Source of the DNA: Alistipes_A hominis
Lineage (GTDB): Bacteria; Bacteroidota; Bacteroidia; Bacteroidales; Rikenellaceae
NCBI RefSeq assembly: GCF_014288115.1
Contig: NZ_JACOOK010000002.1
Coordinates: 62,001 to 126,000 of the forward strand
Direction: 5' to 3'
DNA length: 64,000 nt
The position numbers were made by a program, and so were the translations under genes. Positions 25,411-33,566 of the stretch are shown one piece after another; position 1 is the stretch's first letter; the number at the start of each line of letters is the position of its first letter. Below the pieces are notes generated by a model. The model was not told where the DNA came from, did not search any database, and saw only the letters and a list, made by a program, of their open reading frames with translations.

Positions 25411-27294
25411 TTAAATACCGAGTTCTTTAAGATAATACTGGAGGGTTTCGAGCACGTTGTTGCGGACGCTGATAAAGTTCTTGATCCCTTGTGCTTCGAG
25501 CTCCTCTTTGCAAGCGGGCGCCCCGGCAACCACGAAAATCGCCTTGTCGCCGAGCAGCTTGAACGCCTCGGGAGCCAGCGTAGCGTAGTCGTCGTCGGCC
25601 GCGCAGATCACCACGATCTCGGCCTTCGCTTCCAATGCGGCTTTCACGCCTTCTTCGACGCTCTTGAAATAGGTATTGTCCTGCACGCGGATCCCGGCGC
25701 AGGCGAAGAAATTGCACGAGAACTGCGCGCGGGCGCGGGCAAAAGCCAACGCTCCGCAGGTCAGCATGAAGGCCTTCGGCTGTTTGCCGCTGCGGTCCAC
25801 CTTCAGGCGCATCTGTTCGAAAGCCATCGCGCCGCGGTACGGCTTCAACGGACGTACGCCGTCTGCCGCCTGGGACGCGCAACCGCATTTGCAGGTCGAT
25901 TTCCCGGTAACGACGTCTTCGGTAATCGCCTCGTCGGCCACTTCATTGAAATTAGGGAACTGGTTGGTTCCGAGCAGCGTCTCGCGGCGGGTCGCGATAT
26001 TCGAATTCTTTTTGGCGGCGGAAGCTTCGACCTGATCCTGGATAAAACCGGCTTCGAACGCGGCGATGTAACCGCCTTTCTCTTCCACCTGCCGGAACAG
26101 GTTCCACGCCTGCTCGGCGATCGAATTGGTCAGGTTTTCGATATAGTACGATCCGCCGGCGGCATCGCAAACCTGGTTGAAATGCGACTCTTCTTTCAGC
26201 AGCAACTGCACATTGCGGGCGATACGCGCCGAAAAATCGGTCGGTTTTTCGTACGGCGTGTCGAACGGCAGCACTTCGATCGAATGAACGCCCGATACGG
26301 CGGCGCTCATCGCTTCGGTCGTGCCGCGCAGCATGTTGACATACGGGTCGTAAACGGTCATGTTCCATTTCGAGGTCACCGCATGCACCTTCATCTTGCT
26401 TGCGCAGCCGCGCGAAGGATTGTACGGCGCCATGATATTGGCCCACAGCAGCCGCGCGGCGCGGAACTTAGCGATCTCCATGAAGTAGTTCGAACTGATC
26501 GCCATCGAGAAACGCAGCGCCGGAGCGACCTGATCGACGCTCAGGCCCTGCTCCATCAGTTTCACCACGTATTCGTGGCCGGCAGCCAGCGTAAAGGCCA
26601 GTTCCTGCACGATCGTGGAACCGCTGTTATGGAAAATCTCGCCGCTGACGTTGACAAAACGAATCCTCTTGTATGCGGCTCCCTTCGAGATCAGCGACGC
26701 CAGATTCTCAAAACCCTTGCACTGCCCGTTCTTGCAGGCCATCGTTCCTTTCAGCGTCAGCTTTTTGACGATCGGGTCGAGCACGAAAGAGGCTCTCACC
26801 GTTTCGGGATCGACTCCCTCCTTATCCATTTTATCGATAAAAAGGCCCGCTACTTTTTTGGTGGCGCAGCCGCTGAAAACGAGCTCGGTATTTTTTACCG
26901 AAATCCCGGACAGCAGCGTATCGAGGTCGGCTGCGGAAAACTCCTTGTCCCCGATCACGAAACCGATCGATTCGACCCCTTTGGTCAACAGGACGGTAGC
27001 CTGTGCATTGGCCTCTTTCGGACATCCGACCTCGATGGTCTGGACGATCCGCCAGTTGTTGTCTTTCCCGGTACCCCGTACGTACGGAAATTCCCCGCAC
27101 TGCGAACCGAGGTACTTGATGCCGTCGAGATTCTCGGCGCGGTAGTACGGGCGGACATTGAATCCCTCGGCCGTTCTCCACACGAGTTTTTTCTCATAAT
27201 CGGCCCCTTTAAGGTCTACCGCGATCACCGATTCCCACTGCTCGGTCGAAACCGGCGGAAATTCGGCGAACAGCTTCTGTTCCTTATTTGCCAT
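25411..27294 (-). CDS. mutA: methylmalonyl-CoA mutase, small subunit
   Basis: A 627-residue partner of MutB, homologous over the barrel (FSARIARNVQLLLKEESHFN parallels the large subunit). Its C-terminal B12-like domain lacks the DxHxxG cobalamin motif, as is normal for the non-catalytic subunit. A short CxCxC segment (C468, C470, C472, in KSTCKCGCASQ) stands in the linker between the two domains. The start at 27294 (MANKEQKL) is preferred over an in-frame ATG at 27348, which sits on the predicted promoter. Confidence 0.96.
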   Translation of the reverse strand: MANKEQKLFAEFPPVSTEQWESVIAVDLKGADYEKKLVWRTAEGFNVRPYYRAENLDGIKYLGSQCGEFPYVRGTGKDNNWRIVQTIEVGCPKEANAQATVLLTKGVESIGFVIGDKEFSAADLDTLLSGISVKNTELVFSGCATKKVAGLFIDKMDKEGVDPETVRASFVLDPIVKKLTLKGTMACKNGQCKGFENLASLISKGAAYKRIRFVNVSGEIFHNSGSTIVQELAFTLAAGHEYVVKLMEQGLSVDQVAPALRFSMAISSNYFMEIAKFRAARLLWANIMAPYNPSRGCASKMKVHAVTSKWNMTVYDPYVNMLRGTTEAMSAAVSGVHSIEVLPFDTPYEKPTDFSARIARNVQLLLKEESHFNQVCDAAGGSYYIENLTNSIAEQAWNLFRQVEEKGGYIAAFEAGFIQDQVEASAAKKNSNIATRRETLLGTNQFPNFNEVADEAITEDVVTGKSTCKCGCASQAADGVRPLKPYRGAMAFEQMRLKVDRSGKQPKAFMLTCGALAFARARAQFSCNFFACAGIRVQDNTYFKSVEEGVKAALEAKAEIVVICAADDDYATLAPEAFKLLGDKAIFVVAGAPACKEELEAQGIKNFISVRNNVLETLQYYLKELGI

Positions 27295-27349
27295 AGTTTT
27301 ATGATTTGATAAGATTAGTTTTCCCCGCATCTGAAAAATCAAATGCATA

Positions 27350-27383
27350 CAAAGTTATAATTTTTTTACGAACAGACGGCAAA
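27350..27383 (-). promoter_or_regulatory. promoter of mutAB
   Basis: TAACTTTG on the minus strand (27357-27350), with TTTG at 27383-27380, 22 bp upstream and slightly wider than usual. The leader of about 50 bases is too short for a cobalamin riboswitch. Confidence 0.55.
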
Positions 27384-27520
27384 CCGCCGGACATTTTCGC
27401 CCTTCCCCTACGAAAACAGACCGACGCGATGCGACAATACGGCTACGCGATCGCACGAAGAGTCCGGATCGACGGTCGGCAAAAAGCGGACGGATACGAC
27501 GCGGTTTTGCGAAAAAAACG

Positions 27521-27528
27521 TATTTTTG
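27521..27528 (+). promoter_or_regulatory. -7 box of the GH20 gene
   Basis: TATTTTTG, an exact match, 33 bases before the ATG at 27562. Confidence 0.5.
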
Positions 27529-27561
27529 TTCCACCGAATCCAAAATTTAAAAATCTGACCT

Positions 27562-29205
27562 ATGAAAAAACTGCTATTCTTCTGCGGCGTCGCGGCCGTC
27601 TTATGCAGCTCTTGCGGCAAACGGATCGCCCGCGTCGAATCGGTCGACATCGTACCGCAGCCGGTATCGGTCGTCGCCTCCGACGGGGCGTTCGACCTGA
27701 CGAAAAACACCAAAATCTGCCTGCTGTCGGACGACTCGACGCTGAACTACTCCGTCCGCCTGTTCAACGGCCTGCTCGACAAATCGTTCGGCAAACCGCT
27801 GCCGGTGATTAAAAGCACGCAGCCCGAAGCGGGCGCGATCAACGTGCGATTGGGCGGCCTGCAACCCGAGGAATATACGCTGAATATCCGTCCGGACGGC
27901 GTCGACATTACCGGAGGAAGCCCCGCCGGCGTATTTTATGCCTTCCAGACGCTGCGGCAGTTACTGCCGGTAGCCGTAGCGCGGGGCGAAAAAGCCGGCG
28001 TCATCGAATTGCCCGTCGCGGAGATCGCCGACAAGCCGCACTTCGCCCACCGCGGCGGAATGCTGGACGTGTGTCGTCACTTCTTTACCGCCGACGACGT
28101 GAAAACTTTCATCGACATCCTCGCTATGCACAAACTCAATCGTTTCCACTGGCACCTGACCGACGACCAGGGTTGGCGGATCGAAATCAAACAATACCCC
28201 AAACTGACCGAGGTCGGCGCGTTCCGCGACCGCTGCAACCTGCAAGCCGAAGCCGACGCACCGAAAGATTCGGTTCCCTACGGCGGTTTCTACACGCAGG
28301 ACGAAATCCGCGACATCGTACAATATGCCGCAAAACGGTTCATCACGGTCATCCCCGAAATCGAAATGCCGGGCCACGCCTCCGCTGCGCTCGCCTCCTA
28401 TCCTTACCTCGGCTGCAAAGGCGAAGGGTATGTCGTTCCGTCGACCTGGGGCGTAAAAGCCGACGTGTACTGTGCCGGCAACGATTCGACGTTCCGGTTT
28501 ATAGAAGGCGTCCTGTCGGAAGTGGTCGAACTGTTCCCGTCGGAATACATCCATATCGGCGGAGACGAATGCCCGAAAATCAACTGGCAGCAATGCCCGG
28601 CATGCCAGCAGCGGATCAAAACCGAAAAGCTAAAAAACGAGAACGAACTGCAAAGTTATTTTATGCAGCGGGCCGAGAAATTCCTCGCAGGCAAAGGCCG
28701 CAAGATCGTCGGCTGGGATGAGATTCTCGAAGGCGGCATCTCGGAAACGGCGACCGTCATGTCATGGCGCGGTTCCGCGGGCGGTATCGAAGCGGCTAAA
28801 AAGGGAAACCACGTCATCATGGCCCCGAACTCGCACTGCTATCTGGATTACTACCAGACCGACAAGACCGAAACCGAACCGAAATCGATCGGCGGACATC
28901 TTCCGATCGAGAAAGTGTACTCGCTCGACCCGTACGAAGGGCTGAACGCCGACGAACAGCAGTACATCCTGGGCGTACAGGGCAACCTGTGGACCGAATT
29001 CATCAGCGAATTCGACCATGCCGAATACATGTTGCTGCCGCGCCTGGCGGCGCTGGCCGAAGTGGGCTGGTCGTACGACAATAAGGATTTCGACAGTTTC
29101 AAGAAACGCGAAACTTCGCTGGCCAGGCTGTACGACGCTTACGGGTACAAGTATGCCAAACACATGTTCCCCGCCGACAGTACGGCCACGGACACGACAA
29201 AATAA
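27562..29205 (+). CDS. beta-N-acetylhexosaminidase, GH20 lipoprotein
   Basis: A 547-residue glycosidase with a lipoprotein signal (VLCSSCGK, lipid cysteine about C18), so it is probably held at the outer membrane or its surface. An N-terminal GH20b-type alpha/beta domain (about 30-150) precedes the TIM barrel. The catalytic Asp-Glu pair is D335-E336 in HIGGDECPK, and the substrate-binding WHLTDDQGWRIEIK and CYLDYYQ blocks are present. GH20 enzymes remove terminal GlcNAc or GalNAc from host glycans or chitin fragments with help from the substrate's own N-acetyl group. It has its own promoter and terminator. Confidence 0.95.
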   Translation: MKKLLFFCGVAAVLCSSCGKRIARVESVDIVPQPVSVVASDGAFDLTKNTKICLLSDDSTLNYSVRLFNGLLDKSFGKPLPVIKSTQPEAGAINVRLGGLQPEEYTLNIRPDGVDITGGSPAGVFYAFQTLRQLLPVAVARGEKAGVIELPVAEIADKPHFAHRGGMLDVCRHFFTADDVKTFIDILAMHKLNRFHWHLTDDQGWRIEIKQYPKLTEVGAFRDRCNLQAEADAPKDSVPYGGFYTQDEIRDIVQYAAKRFITVIPEIEMPGHASAALASYPYLGCKGEGYVVPSTWGVKADVYCAGNDSTFRFIEGVLSEVVELFPSEYIHIGGDECPKINWQQCPACQQRIKTEKLKNENELQSYFMQRAEKFLAGKGRKIVGWDEILEGGISETATVMSWRGSAGGIEAAKKGNHVIMAPNSHCYLDYYQTDKTETEPKSIGGHLPIEKVYSLDPYEGLNADEQQYILGVQGNLWTEFISEFDHAEYMLLPRLAALAEVGWSYDNKDFDSFKKRETSLARLYDAYGYKYAKHMFPADSTATDTTK

Positions 29206-29249
29206 AAAACCGGTAACGGCCGCCTTACAATCCGATACCGAACTTGAAC

Positions 29250-29284
29250 AAAAAAGCGATGCGGGAATCCGCATCGCTTTTTTT
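29250..29284 (+). terminator. terminator after the GH20 gene
   Basis: A 9-bp GC-containing stem (29256-29264 with 29269-29277) extended by A/T pairs, with a four-base loop and a run of seven T. Confidence 0.93.
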
Positions 29285-29385
29285 ACCGCCTTCCGAAAAC
29301 GCAATTCGTCATCCACCGACAAAACAGAGAACCGGCGGATTGGGTTCTATCTCCGAAAGCTGAAACGGGGATAAAAGATCGACCG

Positions 29386-29645
29386 TTAAATGCAGGAACA
29401 ACCGTATGAATCACAAAAAGGCGATTGTCCCGAGGCACAACAAGCCATACAACTTCCGCCGTCAGCATAAGTCGTGGTGCATTGTCCTCTCGGGCAACCG
29501 GAGCTTCCATTTTCGGTTAACGCTCCAACGTTTTGCATGAATAAATCGCCGACCGCATTTTTGTACCGAGCGGTAAATACGGTTACTGCCGCAACGGCGG
29601 TAACGAAACCCGATCAGCAAAAACGAACAGATTTTTTCTTTTCAT
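29386..29645 (-). pseudogene. NVEALA-family-like small exported peptide gene, frameshifted
   Basis: Read by eye on the minus strand. An ATG at 29645 starts MKRKNLFVFA, but this frame stops at 29583. The frame one base back, open from about 29613 to the TAA at 29388-29386, continues as SGFVTAVAAVTVFTARYKNA, then LFMQNVGALTENG, then a Cys/Gly-rich tail with ten cysteines ending GCSCI. Joined, this has the layout of Bacteroidota NVEALA peptides: a short charged and hydrophobic leader, a motif like NVEALA (here NVGALT), then a small Cys-rich domain. One base gained or lost in 29586-29616 breaks it. I saw no typical slippery site. An internal ATG could give only a 50-residue leaderless product (MQNVGALTEN and on). 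The start overlaps the stop of the upstream ORF by one base (TAATG). Confidence 0.65.
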
Positions 29646-30055
29646 TATTCCTTCATTCTCATCATTACAACTATCGGATTATCGTCCGATGTTATCTCGC
29701 CCAAACCTTCTACGAAAATCTTGTCAGAACCGTTCCTGGGAAAATCGATCATGCTGCTCGGGATAATCACATCGACCAAGTAGTTTTTATAATAAACCTG
29801 ATGAACACAACTCGGGAAACTCGAATTGAGATAAATATAGGCCGGGAAATCCGTCAGGTCGTTTTTGATTCTTTTCGCATGATAGGTCTTATCTTTATAC
29901 CTGATATAATAGCGGACGTCCTCTTTCTGAAAAAATCGTTCCTCTGCACCTTCTTTAAAATAATACGAAAAGGACATTATATCGGAATTATTGATATTTA
30001 AAACGGGGAACATGGCTACACGATTCGCACTCTTATATATAATATGCGATTTCAA
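29645..30055 (-). pseudogene. probable C-terminal remnant of a 6-bladed beta-propeller protein (DUF4934-like)
   Basis: A 136-residue AT-rich frame with no good start: it opens with TTG and is preceded by an in-frame TAA five bases upstream. It has aromatic-rich beta-type sequence (FSYYFKEGAEERFFQ, VRYYIRYKDKTYHAKRI) and ends SDDNPIVVMMRMKE. The last part resembles the end of Bacteroidota 6-bladed beta-propeller proteins, whose genes often adjoin NVEALA genes. Family assignment is from memory and weak. No N-terminal blades are found in the 220 bases upstream (30056-30275), where I see no gene. It could instead be an intact small gene of unknown role. Confidence 0.5.
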
Positions 30056-30275
30056 GCATTACAATAGAAAAAAATCGTGAAAACAGAAAAAATAACAGGC
30101 CGTATTCCTAACGGTTGAAAACATCCGACAAACAATTTGCAGTTAATTAGAAGTCAGGTGCACGTGTCGACTATTCGGCAACACGACTCAAAATAAATCG
30201 TACACCCGCAAATCCCGTATCGGAATCGCGTCAATTTCGGCAGCCAAAGCCGCGCTGAAAAAGGCCGGAAAGCCC

Positions 30276-31439
30276 CTATTCCTTTTGTTTCCCGGCGTCG
30301 ATCAGATCGATAAACTGCGCCGCCACGTTCCGGATATCGTACTGCGACAGGTCGATTCCCCGCACCTGCGCGCGATAATCGCCGCGAAGCGCCGCGCGGA
30401 ACCCGTCCGGATCGAACGTGCGGTCGTTGAACGACAGGATCGGCCGGCCGGTCATCGCATAGTCGATCAGCTTGCTCGGCGTAGCGTTCGACGTAGTATT
30501 GTCGAAATTGATCAGAAAATCGGCCGCGCCGAGCCGTTCGATCAGCCGTTCGCGCGGCAACGCTTCGCGCAGCACGATCCGGCCGCGCACCCGCTGTTGC
30601 GCCTGCCGGATCATTTCGGCGAAACAAGGGTCCAGGCAATTGATATACAGATCGAAGCGAAAATCCGCATCCAGCGTCTCCAGAAAATCGAAAAAGAAGC
30701 GCGGGTCGCGGATCCGCTCGTAGAAACGGCCTGCGTAGGCGAACGTCGGCTGCGGATTCGGCTCGTAAGGCCGGCGTTTCACGGCGTTCAGATCGAATCC
30801 CTGCGGAATGATTCTTATCCGTTCCCGGCTCTTATAAGGCGTGTAACAGCCCAACGCCTTTTCGACCGGAATCGTAAAATAATCGAACCGGCGCCCCCAA
30901 CATTTCAAGATCAGGTAATAGGCAGGAAACACGTTCGGCGCCACATCGCCGCGGAACGGCGGATCGCTGAATTCGGCGATCGTCACGGCATGCCTCAGGT
31001 TCGGATTCCGCCGCATCGCCCGGGATACGGCCCGGTGGATCGCGGCCGGATACGAAATCGACAGCACGGCGTCGAACGGCTCGTCCAACGCGACCAACTG
31101 CCGGAAAATCCCCGGATTGTATTTGGCGAAAAACTCGTGGCAGTAAAAATAGAGAATCCAGCGCTGTGCGAATTTCGGGATAAATCGGCGGATGCTCTTA
31201 TTTCTGCGGGCGACCGCCGACCCGCCCCGTCCCTCTACCGTACCGTCGGCAAAAATCACCCGCAACCCGTCCGCCTGCAACGGATCGTCGCGAAAAACCT
31301 GCCGGTTCGGAATCAGCAACGTTACCCGGTGTCCTTCGCGCGCCAGCTCGCGCGCCAGCTCGGTCGTGCGGAACGCCCGAGGCGAAAGCTCCGGATAACA
31401 CGCATCCGAAACCATCAGTATTTTTTTCGAATCGCTCAT
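30276..31439 (-). CDS. glycosyltransferase, GT-B fold (family 1/4 type)
   Basis: A 387-residue cytosolic or membrane-associated protein. The N-terminal half has the typical donor-independent start (ILMVSDACYPELSPRAFRTTELARELAREGHRVTL) and the C-terminal half a nucleotide-sugar-type Rossmann region (FAYAGRFYERIRDP, FLINFDNTTSNATPSKLIDYAMTGRPIL). The serine/lysine/glutamine stretch PSKLIDYAMTGRPIL is where this group binds the sugar donor. The ATG at 31439 is preferred to a TTG two codons earlier. Donor and acceptor are unknown. It is last in a run of four minus-strand genes with GT2, a HexNAc kinase and GH109. Confidence 0.85.
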   Translation of the reverse strand: MSDSKKILMVSDACYPELSPRAFRTTELARELAREGHRVTLLIPNRQVFRDDPLQADGLRVIFADGTVEGRGGSAVARRNKSIRRFIPKFAQRWILYFYCHEFFAKYNPGIFRQLVALDEPFDAVLSISYPAAIHRAVSRAMRRNPNLRHAVTIAEFSDPPFRGDVAPNVFPAYYLILKCWGRRFDYFTIPVEKALGCYTPYKSRERIRIIPQGFDLNAVKRRPYEPNPQPTFAYAGRFYERIRDPRFFFDFLETLDADFRFDLYINCLDPCFAEMIRQAQQRVRGRIVLREALPRERLIERLGAADFLINFDNTTSNATPSKLIDYAMTGRPILSFNDRTFDPDGFRAALRGDYRAQVRGIDLSQYDIRNVAAQFIDLIDAGKQKE

Positions 31440-31498
31440 AACCAAAGATTTTGAAACGCCGGGAGCCGTTCAGTCCCGAAACTCCCGCGGCAGAACGC

Positions 31499-32410
31499 CT
31501 ACTTACCGGTCAACAGACCGCAGGTAATATTCCACCGCATCCGAAGCAGGTACCACCCTTTCAGCGGCTGCAGGCGGCACAGGTAGCCGAATGCGAATAC
31601 GCAGGCCCCGCCCCATTTGACCGCCTCGGCCAACAGACGTTTCGGGAACGAAACGCCCCCTTCGGAGCGGGTGCGCACCCGCTCGCTGACGCCGATCATC
31701 CGGGTCAACCGTTCGAAATAAGCCCGCGTCAGCTTCGACGCCGGCGTAATATGGTATATTTCAGCGCCCGGAACGTAGTAATAACGGATGCCTTGCGCCC
31801 GTACGCGCATAAAGAAGTCTTTCTCCTCGCCCCCCATCGGGTTAGCTCCCGAACGTCCGAGCGCCGTGTTGAAATTACCGAACCGATCGAACAGCCGGCG
31901 GCGGAAACCGGAATTGCCGACGCCCGGGTACCGTTTCCCGCGAAACGGCACCATGCGGTCGCCCAAATCGAACGCCCCGGTGATCATTTTCTCGATATAG
32001 TAGGAGTACCACGCCGGCAACGGCGCTTCGTAAACCGGAACAACCGCCCCCCCGGCAGCATCCAAACCCGGATTGTTTTCAAAAAAACAAAAATAGCTTT
32101 TAGCAAACTCAGGATTTGCCTCTTCGTCGTCGTCGATGAATACGATGTACTGCCCGACCGACGAAGCGATGCCGCAGTTGCGCGCATAGGAAATTCCCTG
32201 CGACGTCTCGGTCACCATCCGCACCTGCAACTGCGGATGGCTGCCGGCAAAACCGGCGACCACCTCGGGCGTATTGTCCGACGAATTGTTGTTGACGACC
32301 AGTATTTCGAACAGGCCGGGCGACAGCGTCTGACGCGCAAGACTCTCCAGCGTCCGGAGCAGGTACGGAGCCCGGTTGTACGTTGCGACTACGATCGACA
32401 GTTTTTTCAT
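31499..32410 (-). CDS. glycosyltransferase family 2
   Basis: A 303-residue GT-A enzyme starting MKKLSIVVATYNRAPYLLRTLESL. The nucleotide-sugar and metal site is the acidic motif FIDDDEEANPE, and MGGEEKDFFMRVRAQG supplies the later acid. A hydrophobic segment near the end may attach it to the membrane. It probably adds a sugar to a surface polysaccharide or glycolipid. It lies 48 bases after the kinase gene. Confidence 0.9.
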   Translation of the reverse strand: MKKLSIVVATYNRAPYLLRTLESLARQTLSPGLFEILVVNNNSSDNTPEVVAGFAGSHPQLQVRMVTETSQGISYARNCGIASSVGQYIVFIDDDEEANPEFAKSYFCFFENNPGLDAAGGAVVPVYEAPLPAWYSYYIEKMITGAFDLGDRMVPFRGKRYPGVGNSGFRRRLFDRFGNFNTALGRSGANPMGGEEKDFFMRVRAQGIRYYYVPGAEIYHITPASKLTRAYFERLTRMIGVSERVRTRSEGGVSFPKRLLAEAVKWGGACVFAFGYLCRLQPLKGWYLLRMRWNITCGLLTGK

Positions 32411-32458
32411 AGATGTCCTCGCGGAAAATTTTTGCGGTTCCGTCCCTTTTTCAGTAAT

Positions 32459-33538
32459 CTACAACCCGGCGATGTAATCGTTCATGGCTTTTTCCTGCGC
32501 TTCGATGCTTTGCAGCAGCTTGAACTGCGCCTTCGAACGCTGCCAGTTGTGTTCCGGATGTTTGATCTTGTAGTAATTGTCGCCGTCGAGGTAATCCGCC
32601 AAGAATCGTACCGTCTGCATGTAGGTCAGCAATTGCGCTCCGTAGGGCAGGTTCTCGCGCTCGACGGGCGTCAGAAACGATGCAGTGCTCTCGACATACC
32701 CTTTGGCGAAGGCGCGGAAAATATCCATATCGACATCCACTTTGTCCAGATCGGGATCGTCCTCGGCTCCGGTATTGGCCGCCGTGCGGATGAAATCGCC
32801 GAAATCGGACAGCACGAACCCCGGCATCGTCGTGTCCAGGTCGATCACGCACAACGGGCGATCCTGCTCGTCGAACAGGATGTTGTTGACCTTCGTATCG
32901 CAATGCGTGACGCGTTTGGGCAGCTCTCCGGCGCGGAAAAGCCGTTGCGCGAGGCACATCCTGTCGGCGCGGGCCAGCAGTTCGTCGACCATCCACCGCA
33001 CACCTGCCAGGCGTCCCTGCGGATCGCGGGCCGCCACTTCGCGGAAACCTTCGAGCCGGAACTCGATGTTGTGGAAATTCGGGATCGTCTCCCCGAGCGC
33101 CCCCTCGCCGATATCGGCGAGCATCGACTGGAACTCGCCGAACGCCTGCCCGGTCAGGTAAGCCAACGGGCCGGTGATGCTCTCATGCGTAACGGAACCG
33201 GCGATAAAAACCATCATCCGCCAGTAGTTTTCCCCGTCGAAATAATAGAGTTTGCCGTCTTTGGTCGGCACGACGCGCAACACCCGGCGTTCCACATCTT
33301 CGCGGCCCGCTTCGGTCAACTTGCGGCGAATGTGCGAAGTAACCCGCTCGATGTTACGCTGCAACAGGTCAACGTCCTGGAAAACACGGTGATTAATCCG
33401 TTGCAGCACATAATCCGGCACATCGCCCGCCGTCGAAACACGGTAGGTATCGTTGATCCATCCGCTGCCTACCGGAGCGATCTTTACGACCTCGCCGGCA
33501 ATATCAAATAACGTTACGATCCGATCTATCTTTTCCAT
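32459..33538 (-). CDS. nahK: N-acetylhexosamine 1-kinase (NahK-like, APH fold)
   Basis: A 359-residue kinase of the aminoglycoside phosphotransferase fold, the same length I remember for NahK of Bifidobacterium longum. Extended matches include GSGWINDTYRV, RVTHCDTKVNNILF (catalytic loop), CVIDLDTTMPG (metal site), DDPDLDKV, RFLADYLDGD and PEHNWQRSKAQFKLL. NahK phosphorylates GlcNAc or GalNAc at C1 with ATP, allowing conversion to UDP-sugars and entry to glycolysis. The catalytic loop has Cys after His where the remembered homologue has Asn. It follows GH109 by 28 bases, fitting use of the released GalNAc. It is not an antibiotic-resistance gene. Confidence 0.87.
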   Translation of the reverse strand: MEKIDRIVTLFDIAGEVVKIAPVGSGWINDTYRVSTAGDVPDYVLQRINHRVFQDVDLLQRNIERVTSHIRRKLTEAGREDVERRVLRVVPTKDGKLYYFDGENYWRMMVFIAGSVTHESITGPLAYLTGQAFGEFQSMLADIGEGALGETIPNFHNIEFRLEGFREVAARDPQGRLAGVRWMVDELLARADRMCLAQRLFRAGELPKRVTHCDTKVNNILFDEQDRPLCVIDLDTTMPGFVLSDFGDFIRTAANTGAEDDPDLDKVDVDMDIFRAFAKGYVESTASFLTPVERENLPYGAQLLTYMQTVRFLADYLDGDNYYKIKHPEHNWQRSKAQFKLLQSIEAQEKAMNDYIAGL

Positions 33539-33566
33539 AATCTGCTTATTTCATTCGCCGACGCCG

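Noticed and set aside
27295..27357. Cobalamin riboswitch before mutAB
   Set aside because: The leader is only about 50 bases and shows no B12-box-like sequence.
29283..29510. A 75-residue minus-strand frame overlapping the NVEALA-like gene
   Set aside because: It reads the peptide gene in another frame and runs into the GH20 terminator, with no features of its own.
32459..33538. Aminoglycoside resistance phosphotransferase
   Set aside because: Extended motif matches and length point to N-acetylhexosamine 1-kinase instead.
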